A stretch of 12,476 nucleotides of DNA, taken from Helicobacteraceae bacterium. GTDB lineage: Bacteria; Campylobacterota; Campylobacteria; Campylobacterales; Sulfurimonadaceae. Below, one piece after another: positions 6,857 to 12,476 of this stretch; position 1 is the first letter of the stretch; every line of letters begins with the position of its first letter. A model generated the notes under the pieces. The model had not been told where the DNA came from. It saw only the letters and a program-made list of their open reading frames with translations, and did not search any database. The DNA is taken from NCBI GenBank assembly GCA_027084065.1, contig JALWLR010000215.1, forward strand, positions 1 to 12,476, written 5' to 3'. The translations under genes were made by a program, and so were the position numbers.

Positions 6857-7994
6857 CTATCTCCTTTGTAGAAATCGTAAGCGGCGGCAAGAGTCTTAGC
6901 GTATTGCGCCCTGCTTTGAGTACCATCACTCCTGCTTCTTTTGCGTTTTCCAGTATGGCATTGAGCGTATCGGCATCTTTACAGCGTAGCCCGGCCATCA
7001 TGCCAATTCCCACCTTTTTTGTAAAGAGAGAATCGTGTTCTTTATAAAAACGCTCCAGCACCCCATCGAAATAGGCTATGGTTTCATCAAGCCTGCCGCT
7101 GCTTTTTGCTTCGTTTAAAATATCCATAACTTCACAAACTGCACGTGAACTCAAGTAGTTTCCACCAAAAGTCGAACCGTGATCCCCCGCTGAAAAAATC
7201 TCTTTTTTGCTTGTCATAACTATACCGACAGGCACACCCCCACCGATTCCTTTTGCCAAAGTGACGACATCGGGTTCTATCTCATACAGATTCGACGCTA
7301 AAAACTCTCCGGTTCTGTAAACTCCGGTTTGTACCTCATCTACCATCAGCAGGACATCTTTACTTTTCAATGTTTTTGCTAGCTGTTGTACTTTTTGCTT
7401 TTGCAGCGGTTCTACGCCTCCCTCTCCTTGGACGAGTTCTATCATTACACCCACTGTACGCTCATCTATAAGTGACTCAATTTCATCGATGTCTTCAGCA
7501 TAGACAAAACCATCAGGAAAAGGACCAAAATAGTTATGCATCTTCTCCTGTCCCGTCGCTTTGACGGTCGTAATAGTACGTCCGTGAAACGAGTGCTTGA
7601 GCGTAATTATTTTATAGCGCTTTATCTCTCCATCTACTTCACCGTACTTTCTTGCTATTTTAATAGCCCCCTCATTCGCCTCAGCACCACTGTTGGCAAA
7701 AAAGCACTTCATATCGTACCCGCTTGTCTCTACCACCTTTTGCGCAGCACGAGCTTGCGGCTCTATATAGTAAAGATTGGAGATATGGATGATATTTTTT
7801 GCCTGCTCACACAAAGCATTCGCAAGACGCTCATTTCCATGCCCGACACTGACAACGGCTATGCCACTGGTAAAATCGATATATCTCTTCCCTTTACTAT
7901 CCCACAATGTAGCATTCTTTCCCTTGACAAACTCGACATCCGTACGTGCATATGTCGGCAAAACGTATTTTGTATCTCGCTCTTTCGTATTCAT
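6813..7994 (-). CDS. argD: Acetylornithine aminotransferase
   Basis: A PLP-dependent class III aminotransferase that converts N-acetylglutamate semialdehyde to N-acetylornithine in arginine synthesis; in many bacteria the same enzyme also acts on the N-succinyl lysine-pathway intermediate. The 393 aa length is normal. Visible landmarks are NSGAEANE (101-108), HSFHGRT (134-140), the cofactor-binding VDEVQTG with Asp219, the Schiff-base Lys248 in LAKGIGGG, and GSTFGGN (273-279). The start ATG directly abuts the TAG stop of the upstream molybdoenzyme gene, with AAAAGGG five bases upstream. The last 44 bases also encode the start and signal peptide of the TolC-like protein in another frame. Other class III transaminases are possible, but HGRT, GSTFGGN and the length favour ArgD. 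Confidence 0.95.
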   Translation of the reverse strand: MNTKERDTKYVLPTYARTDVEFVKGKNATLWDSKGKRYIDFTSGIAVVSVGHGNERLANALCEQAKNIIHISNLYYIEPQARAAQKVVETSGYDMKCFFANSGAEANEGAIKIARKYGEVDGEIKRYKIITLKHSFHGRTITTVKATGQEKMHNYFGPFPDGFVYAEDIDEIESLIDERTVGVMIELVQGEGGVEPLQKQKVQQLAKTLKSKDVLLMVDEVQTGVYRTGEFLASNLYEIEPDVVTLAKGIGGGVPVGIVMTSKKEIFSAGDHGSTFGGNYLSSRAVCEVMDILNEAKSSGRLDETIAYFDGVLERFYKEHDSLFTKKVGIGMMAGLRCKDADTLNAILENAKEAGVMVLKAGRNTLRLLPPLTISTKEIDEGFEALRSAVSGL

Positions 7995-9731
7995 CTAAAC
8001 CCTTTTAATTTGTACTTTTTTCTCTTGATATACGGCAGATTTTCCCTCATAGGAGTGCTTGTCCGTCGTTAGGTTGTTTACCCCCGGCGTTCCACTGTAA
8101 ATCATGACACAATCCGTACGAACATCTTCACTGTTTTTTACAGGTAAAACGACACTTCCTACCTCTGAAACTATTTCTACCTCTTCTTCGTTGGTAAAAC
8201 CAAGCGCTGGATGAAGATAGACATATTTTTCTCGTTTAAACTGTGAATTGAGTGATGTTTTCGCTTTTGGCGTTATCAAAAAGTAGTCATTCTCCATATC
8301 CATCTCAAAATCTATCTCTTCAAGATAGTGAAACTCTCCGTCATCAGTATCGAACCCATCTTTATAAGGAACACTTTGACGCTTTTCCACCTCAATCGTG
8401 CCGTCTATTTTCATAACACCGAACTGTTTAAAATGATTCAAGTAGTGCTCTTCACTCTCCAAAGCTACACCAAACGCTTCACAAAGCTGTTTTGCCAAAT
8501 CATACTCACTTATACCAAAAGGCTCCTCTTTGACTTTAGGCATCTCCAGTAGTGCATTGTGTGAATAGGAGCTTCGTATGTCATTTTTTCCAAGAAAACT
8601 TTTTGCCGGTATGACGAGGTCGGCTAAACTACTTGTTTCATTTTCGAACAATCCAAAATAGATTTTATTCTCAACTTTTCCAAAAGATTCTTGCACTCTT
8701 TTTGAATTTGGCATTTGTGCAAGAGGATTGGCTCCTTGAACAAAAACCGTCTTGAAATCTTCAAATTTTGTATTGACTTTAGATACTCTTTTTGCGTTTT
8801 TCGTAGCAAAAGGAGTTTCAATCCCCTCTTTCGAATTGCCAAGGTATGCAACTCCACACCCCTCTTTTCCAAACCAACCTGCATTGAATGCAAAAGCATC
8901 AATAGCACGCATGACATCCGCACCGTCGGCATACTTTTGAATACCGACACCTACAACAATCGCTACTTTTTTATTTTTTATATAATGAAGAATATCTCCT
9001 ATATCTCCTAACGAAACATCTATCATGTCTAAAATGGCTTTAATACGTACTGTCTGTGTCAACTCATAAAAATCATCAAATTCACTCCCATATTTTTCCA
9101 GACACTCCGCATCACACGATCCTTCAATATTTAAAAAACGTGTCAGTAGCAGTGCAAGATAAATATCTCCATGCGGTTTAATCTGCACATGCACATCTGC
9201 CATCTTCGCTATATCGGTCTTTACCGGGTCTATTACAATGATTTTTTTATCTTTCAAAAGCGGTAGAAGGTGACTTGAAGTCGTATGCGGATTTCTTCCC
9301 CATACAATGACTACTTCACTCTTTTGGATTTCACTCAAAGGCATGTTTTTATTGCTACCGCGACCTTCGATAATACCGGCTTCACCGGCTCCATCACACA
9401 GTGTGCCATCTGTCAAAGTCGCTCCATAAGAGGCAAAAAAGTGATCGGTAACTTCTTGCATCAAACCAAAGTTTCCACTGTTTCTGTAGTGAAGAATTTT
9501 CTCTTTAGGTGTCGAAGCGATCATATTTTTCAAAATCTCAAGCGCTTCATCCATAGAGATCTCTTTGCCTTTATAGCGTGGCTTTTGGATAAAACTTACT
9601 CTTTCATAATGATTCATATGGGGACAAAGAAAACCTTTTGTGTGCCCATCCTTTTTCGGATAAATCTTGTCGTCGTAAACAATTTCACACGCATCATAGC
9701 AATCCAGCGGACATGCAGTCAGTATACTCAT
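7995..9731 (-). CDS. Small cytoplasmic molybdopterin oxidoreductase of unknown substrate
   Basis: A 578 aa member of the DMSO reductase/formate dehydrogenase superfamily, short compared with the usual 650-900 aa. The N-terminal [4Fe-4S] motif is Cys7-x3-Cys11-x3-Cys15-x20-Cys36. There is no twin-arginine signal, so it is probably cytoplasmic. Cys112 in GTLCDGAGEAG lies where the family normally carries its molybdenum ligand; this assignment is by position. Further markers are VIVWGRNP (141-148), IDPVKTD (167-173), KPHGD (185-189, usually RPGTD), VQGANP (331-336) and ADLVIPA (370-376). The C-terminal dinucleotide-binding domain starts near LITPKAKTSLNSQF (485-498) and ends around GVNNLTTD (550-557). 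GGAG lies five bases before the ATG, which overlaps the adaptor stop as ATGA. No electron-transfer or membrane subunit is adjacent, so substrate and redox partner cannot be inferred. Confidence 0.9.
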   Translation of the reverse strand: MSILTACPLDCYDACEIVYDDKIYPKKDGHTKGFLCPHMNHYERVSFIQKPRYKGKEISMDEALEILKNMIASTPKEKILHYRNSGNFGLMQEVTDHFFASYGATLTDGTLCDGAGEAGIIEGRGSNKNMPLSEIQKSEVVIVWGRNPHTTSSHLLPLLKDKKIIVIDPVKTDIAKMADVHVQIKPHGDIYLALLLTRFLNIEGSCDAECLEKYGSEFDDFYELTQTVRIKAILDMIDVSLGDIGDILHYIKNKKVAIVVGVGIQKYADGADVMRAIDAFAFNAGWFGKEGCGVAYLGNSKEGIETPFATKNAKRVSKVNTKFEDFKTVFVQGANPLAQMPNSKRVQESFGKVENKIYFGLFENETSSLADLVIPAKSFLGKNDIRSSYSHNALLEMPKVKEEPFGISEYDLAKQLCEAFGVALESEEHYLNHFKQFGVMKIDGTIEVEKRQSVPYKDGFDTDDGEFHYLEEIDFEMDMENDYFLITPKAKTSLNSQFKREKYVYLHPALGFTNEEEVEIVSEVGSVVLPVKNSEDVRTDCVMIYSGTPGVNNLTTDKHSYEGKSAVYQEKKVQIKRV

Positions 9732-10525
9732 TTGAACTCCACCTTTACAAGTTTTGAAAAAATTTTCGGTGCATCGATGATAATCTGCACTTTATATTTC
9801 GATATATTGACACTATCGGCAATTGAAACACTTCGTGAGGCTTTGTAACTTGTCTCTTTACCGTTTAGAAACACCTTTTTGGCTCGTATGTTTTGCAACT
9901 CGTCTGCACCTACATAAATTGTCAGCAACCCTTTGGAGGTATCGGCGACTTTTACAAGAGGTTTTCCCAAAGTAGCCACCTCTCCTTTACGTACAAGAAT
10001 CTCATACAAAACCATCTCTTTTGGAAATATACGTTTATCTTGGATACTTTTTTTCAAACGAACTATTCTCGCTTCCAAATCAGCTTTTTGCAAAAGGAAA
10101 TTTTGAACCTCTTTTTGCGTTGCGAGCAGTTGGTTTTTCGTAGCTACAAGATCAAAATAAACAGCATCTTTTTCTGTTTTCGACTTTACTGTAAGTGCTT
10201 TGATACTATCGTAGTTCTGCTGCTTTCGTTTCAAACTCTCTTGCAAATTTTCAATGACCTCTGTATCGAGTACGATCATTCGTTTTAAAGTATCTAGTTT
10301 TTTGCGTGTCGCTTCCAAATCCGCTTTATCGGTTGTATCATCAATGAGAATTACAGGTTTTTGAACTATTTTTTTTCCAAGAGCATCTTCATCTACAAAG
10401 AGAATCTCTCCGCTAACATTAGCTGCAATTGTATAGATATATATAGGTTCCACTTTTGCCATATACTCTTTTGCATGTAGCACAAAACCGACAAGTAAAA
10501 GATAAAAAAAGAGACTTGGCTTCAC
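9728..10525 (-). CDS. HlyD-like periplasmic adaptor (membrane fusion protein)
   Basis: A 265 aa adaptor that would link an inner-membrane pump to an outer-membrane channel. The frame is open from a GTG at 10561, but I choose the GTG at 10525: AAGGAAG lies just upstream and the product then begins MKPSLFFYLLLVGFVLHA, a clean signal peptide or anchor. Two halves of a lipoyl-like domain flank a coiled coil: the first at about 30-62 (ANVSGEILFVDE) and the second at about 173-198 (LVRKGEVATLGKPLVKVAD). The helical hairpin covers about 65-165, rich in Lys, Glu and Gln. A short beta-barrel part follows to the end. At 265 residues it is on the small side for adaptors. It is the first gene of the operon and overlaps the molybdoenzyme gene by 4 bases. 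Likely partner: the TolC-like channel three genes downstream. Confidence 0.82.
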   Translation of the reverse strand: MKPSLFFYLLLVGFVLHAKEYMAKVEPIYIYTIAANVSGEILFVDEDALGKKIVQKPVILIDDTTDKADLEATRKKLDTLKRMIVLDTEVIENLQESLKRKQQNYDSIKALTVKSKTEKDAVYFDLVATKNQLLATQKEVQNFLLQKADLEARIVRLKKSIQDKRIFPKEMVLYEILVRKGEVATLGKPLVKVADTSKGLLTIYVGADELQNIRAKKVFLNGKETSYKASRSVSIADSVNISKYKVQIIIDAPKIFSKLVKVEFK

Positions 10526-10528
10526 ATA

Positions 10529-10535
10529 CTTCCTT
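10529..10535 (-). promoter_or_regulatory. Ribosome binding site that fixes the adaptor start
   Basis: Read on the minus strand this is AAGGAAG, with its GGA core five bases before the GTG at 10523-10525. The alternative GTG at 10559-10561 would add 12 mostly polar residues in front of the signal peptide and place this site inside the coding region. Confidence 0.65.
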
Positions 10536-10564
10536 TTTTGCCAAACTTTTTCGTCTAGCACAGC

Positions 10565-10573
10565 ATTTTACCA
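10565..10573 (-). promoter_or_regulatory. Candidate promoter of the six-gene operon
   Basis: On the minus strand the sequence reads TGGTAAAAT, an extended -10 element with one mismatch to TATAAT (hexamer at 10565-10570). It is about 40 bases upstream of the chosen adaptor start, with a TTTACC 20 bases further upstream as a weak -35. The call rests on sequence resemblance only. Confidence 0.4.
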
Positions 10574-10574
10574 T

Positions 10575-10600
10575 CTCATTATTAAGTAGAGGTAAATGAG
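10575..10600. repeat. Inverted repeat in the divergent adaptor/cheV region, possible operator
   Basis: CTCATT (10575-10580) and AATGAG (10595-10600) form a perfect 6-base inverted repeat with a 14-base spacer. The repeat lies immediately upstream of the candidate -10 of the adaptor operon and about 20 bases before the candidate cheV -10, which suits a regulator site. On the plus strand a T-run follows (10601-10606), but no plus-strand gene ends here, so a terminator role is unlikely. Confidence 0.25.
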
Positions 10601-10619
10601 TTTTTTATAGAGATTTCGC

Positions 10620-10625
10620 TATTAT
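10620..10625 (+). promoter_or_regulatory. Candidate -10 box of cheV
   Basis: TATTAT lies 63 bases before the cheV start, preceded by a T-tract (10601-10606) as is common in Campylobacterota housekeeping promoters. The overlapping TATACA (10625-10630) is an alternative. No convincing flagellar sigma-28 or sigma-54 site is seen. Confidence 0.35.
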
Positions 10626-10688
10626 ATACACAATATTTCTATGCGCTCTTAAAAGAAAAGGGAAGTGCATATTATTAAAGGATAATTC

Positions 10689-11639
10689 ATGTCTGTTTTG
10701 GATAATGTCGATGCTGCAACAAACTTGGCAAAAAACAATGAACTGCAACTGCTCGTTTTTCGTGTCAGTAAAGAGGAGAGTTCTTCTTATTATGCCATCA
10801 ATGTTTTCAAAACAAGAGAGGTCGTCAATGCAAAAGATCACTATCTCACAGAACTACCAGGAGTCAATCCCCTTTTAGAAGGAACAATAGTTCTACGTAA
10901 CATGCAAATCCCCATTCTCGATCTACCTACGTGGCTTGGCGTTACTCTATCCAATGAAGAAAAAGAGCTCTCTAAGTACCTAATATGTGACTTTAACGGA
11001 GTCATCTTAGGGCTTCGAATCAGCTCGGCGTACAGAGTCATCAAAAAAAACTGGGAAGATATGCATGCGCCTGATAGTTATCGCCTTAAAGAAGATGGTG
11101 TTGTTATGAACGACACACGACTGGAAGACGGCAGTATGTGTCTTATTTTGGATTATGAAAAATTTCTTGCCGAGGTAATGCCGCAAGCGCTGGTCGATGT
11201 CAATGAATCTCCGGCAAATCTCAAAGATCTCAAAATACCCGAAAAACTACGTAACGGCACTACGCTCATAGCGGAAGACTCAAGAACGGCACAGCGTCAT
11301 CTTATGCAACTCTTTAAAAATGCCGGCTTTAAGTACAAAATGTTCGATAACGGGAAAAAACTTATAGACTACATCTGGTCATTGGAAAATCCTTCCGAAA
11401 TCCCAGCTGTCATAACCGACATAGAGATGCCTGAAATGAGTGGCTTTACCGTCATAAAAAAGATGAGAGCCAATCCTATGACTAAAGATATTCCTATAAT
11501 CGTAAACAGCTCTATGACGGGTGATAATAACAAGAGAGAGGCTCAAGGACTTGGAGCGGATGGCTTTATAGATAAAACAAAAAGTCATAATGTGCTACCA
11601 CTCATCATTCAAGCAATGAACAGCAAAGGAATCCACTGA
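10689..11639 (+). CDS. cheV: Chemotaxis coupling protein CheV
   Basis: A 316 aa fusion of a CheW-like coupling domain (about 15-165) and a C-terminal receiver domain (about 191-312). CheV joins methyl-accepting receptors to the kinase CheA and tunes signalling through phosphorylation of its receiver. The receiver has Glu196/Asp197, phospho-acceptor Asp244 in VITDIEMPEMSGF, a Ser pair at 274-275 near the switch position and Lys296 in the DK motif. Length matches CheV of other Campylobacterota, several of which carry multiple paralogues; which one this is cannot be told. The ATG has AAAGGA (10677-10682) six bases upstream. It stands alone on the plus strand, divergent from the adaptor operon and convergent with oadB, away from other chemotaxis genes in the window. 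Confidence 0.95.
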   Translation: MSVLDNVDAATNLAKNNELQLLVFRVSKEESSSYYAINVFKTREVVNAKDHYLTELPGVNPLLEGTIVLRNMQIPILDLPTWLGVTLSNEEKELSKYLICDFNGVILGLRISSAYRVIKKNWEDMHAPDSYRLKEDGVVMNDTRLEDGSMCLILDYEKFLAEVMPQALVDVNESPANLKDLKIPEKLRNGTTLIAEDSRTAQRHLMQLFKNAGFKYKMFDNGKKLIDYIWSLENPSEIPAVITDIEMPEMSGFTVIKKMRANPMTKDIPIIVNSSMTGDNNKREAQGLGADGFIDKTKSHNVLPLIIQAMNSKGIH

Positions 11640-11665
11640 TATTTAGTTTTAGAAGAGTTTTTTTA

Positions 11666-11691
11666 TGAAGCGGCTTTAAAAAACCGCTTCA
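11666..11691. terminator. Strong hairpin between convergent cheV and oadB
   Basis: TGAAGCGG (11666-11673) and CCGCTTCA (11684-11691) form a perfect 8-base stem with a 10-base loop, ending 20 bases before the oadB stop codon. It is the most GC-rich hairpin between the two convergent genes and probably ends cheV transcription and backs up oadB termination. Neither strand has a clean T-run after the stem; on the plus strand a seven-T run comes before it instead. Confidence 0.5.
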
Positions 11692-11698
11692 AAGAAGG

Positions 11699-11726
11699 AA
11701 AAAGTATACTCTATTTAAAAATAGAG
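11699..11726 (-). terminator. Candidate terminator overlapping the oadB stop codon
   Basis: CTCTATT (11709-11715) and AATAGAG (11720-11726) pair around a 4-base loop that includes the end of oadB. Read on the minus strand the stem is followed by TATAC and then five T (11703-11699), which fits a weak intrinsic terminator. Confidence 0.4.
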
Positions 11727-12476
11727 ATAAGTACACCGGCCGCAACCGCTGAACCGATAACACCGGCAACGTTTGGTCCCATTGCATGCATTAACAGCAT
11801 ATTGGTTCTGTCATACTCCATTCCAACCTTATTCGAAACACGCGCCGCCATTGGAACAGCTGACACACCTGCCGATCCAATAAGCGGGTTGATTTTATTT
11901 CCAGGGAAGAGGTTCATAATTTTTGCCATTATGACGCCCGCAGCTGTACCTACGCTAAACGCAACTATACCAAGTACCAAAATTCCAAGTGTATCAGGAA
12001 CGAGGAATTTGTCTGCCGCAAGCTTACTACCGACACCCAACCCAAGGAAAATGGTCGTAATGTTGATGAGAGCATTTTGAAGCGTATCGCTTAGACGCTC
12101 AACAACCCCACTTTCTTTTAAAAAGTTACCAAACATAAACGCACCAATTAGCGGTGTAGAGTCAGGCAACACCAAAATAGCAAGCATCAATACAACAATA
12201 GGAAATACAAGTTTTTCCATACGCGATACATGACGAAGCGTCGTCATTTTAATGCGTCTTTCTTTGTCATTTGTAAGTGCCTTCATAATCGGAGGCTGAA
12301 TAATAGGTACCATCGCCATATAACTATACGATGCAACCGCAATAGCTCCAAGGAGTTCTGGTGCAAGTTTTGTCGCAATGAAGATAGAAGTCGGACCATC
12401 TGCACCACCGATGATGGAAATAGCACTTGATTGTTGTAGTGTAAAGTTGAAAATGTCAGTATACTGACTCAATGCA
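11711..12476 (-). CDS. oadB: Oxaloacetate decarboxylase beta subunit, Na+ pump, C-terminal part (5' end outside window)
   Basis: The C-terminal 254 or so residues of the membrane beta subunit of biotin-dependent sodium-pumping decarboxylases; the full family length is about 430 aa. The frame runs off the window edge: the codon at 12470-12472 is TTG and is read as internal Leu, preceded by Ala, not as a start. GGADGPTSIF near the N-terminal edge carries the aspartate that matches Asp203 of Klebsiella OadB, and NPLIGSAGVS matches the Asn373/Gly377/Ser382 set implicated in Na+ and proton coupling. MHAMGPNVAGVIGSA is the usual C-terminal helix. Several membrane helices are evident. The beta subunit decarboxylates carboxybiotin and exports Na+. 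Closely related methylmalonyl-CoA or glutaconyl-CoA decarboxylase beta subunits cannot be excluded from this part alone; the alpha and gamma genes would lie beyond the edge. Confidence 0.93.
   Translation of the reverse strand, partial: ALSQYTDIFNFTLQQSSAISIIGGADGPTSIFIATKLAPELLGAIAVASYSYMAMVPIIQPPIMKALTNDKERRIKMTTLRHVSRMEKLVFPIVVLMLAILVLPDSTPLIGAFMFGNFLKESGVVERLSDTLQNALINITTIFLGLGVGSKLAADKFLVPDTLGILVLGIVAFSVGTAAGVIMAKIMNLFPGNKINPLIGSAGVSAVPMAARVSNKVGMEYDRTNMLLMHAMGPNVAGVIGSAVAAGVLISIFK

Noticed and set aside
7536..8072. Open frame of 178 codons on the plus strand opposite argD
   Set aside because: Antisense to a gene with intact catalytic motifs; composition looks like a reverse-frame shadow and no start signals are seen.
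9285..9848. Open frame of 187 codons on the plus strand opposite the molybdoenzyme and adaptor
   Set aside because: It lies entirely antisense to two well-supported genes, its product is Phe/Ile/Thr-rich with no recognisable domain, and no ribosome site or promoter supports it.
10575..10606. CTCATT...AATGAG followed by TTTTTT as an intrinsic terminator
   Set aside because: No plus-strand gene ends upstream; the region is divergent, so a promoter or operator role is more likely.
12470..12472. TTG as the start of oadB
   Set aside because: OadB is about 430 aa and the conserved GGADGPT region normally lies well inside the protein; the frame continues to the window edge, so this is an internal codon of a truncated gene.
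1..12476. Search by eye for CRISPR repeats, tRNA or rRNA genes, insertion sequences, phage genes or toxin-antitoxin pairs
   Set aside because: Nothing found. Gaps between genes are at most 163 bases and hold only promoter-like sequence or hairpins.

Overview
The window looks like an ordinary chromosomal stretch of a Campylobacterota (epsilonproteobacterial) genome, most likely a free-living Sulfurimonas/Sulfurovum-type bacterium. The evidence is the AT-rich, T-tract-rich DNA, tightly overlapping genes, a short (about 409 aa) glucose-6-phosphate isomerase, a CheV coupling protein and a sodium-pump type oxaloacetate decarboxylase beta subunit. The genus is inferred from general resemblance, not proven. 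I see no mobile element, CRISPR array, tRNA or rRNA, and no obvious shift in base composition. No gap between genes exceeds about 165 bases.

Region 1 (1-2724, minus strand). One transcription unit runs leftward: a small exported protein rich in His and Met, an OmpR-type response regulator (ATGA overlap), a membrane sensor histidine kinase (14-base overlap, TTG start), then, 33 bases later, elongation factor P. The two-component pair plus His/Met-rich periplasmic protein looks like a metal or envelope-stress sensing module whose ligand is unknown.

Region 2 (2725-3409, plus strand). A divergent intergenic region with a good extended -10 promoter drives an HdeD-family membrane protein. It converges on pgi with a 3-base gap.

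Region 3 (3413-10525, minus strand). Six genes run leftward with no spaces between them: a HlyD-like periplasmic adaptor, a small cytoplasmic molybdopterin oxidoreductase, argD, a TolC-like outer membrane channel, a MidA/NDUFAF7-type methyltransferase and pgi. Every junction abuts or overlaps (4, 0, 44, 38 and 4 bases). The adaptor and channel are two parts of a tripartite exporter, but no inner-membrane pump is present, and a molybdoenzyme and an arginine biosynthesis gene sit between them. Three of the six start sites need care: the adaptor and pgi start at GTG, and the methyltransferase probably starts at an internal ATG.

Region 4 (10526-12476). A 163-base divergent promoter region leads to cheV on the plus strand (chemotaxis). 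CheV converges on the truncated 3' part of oadB (Na+-pumping oxaloacetate decarboxylase beta subunit), with two hairpins between them.

I find no clearly new system. The two loci most worth follow-up are the His/Met-rich protein with its two-component system, and the adaptor-molybdoenzyme-argD-channel operon that lacks a pump.
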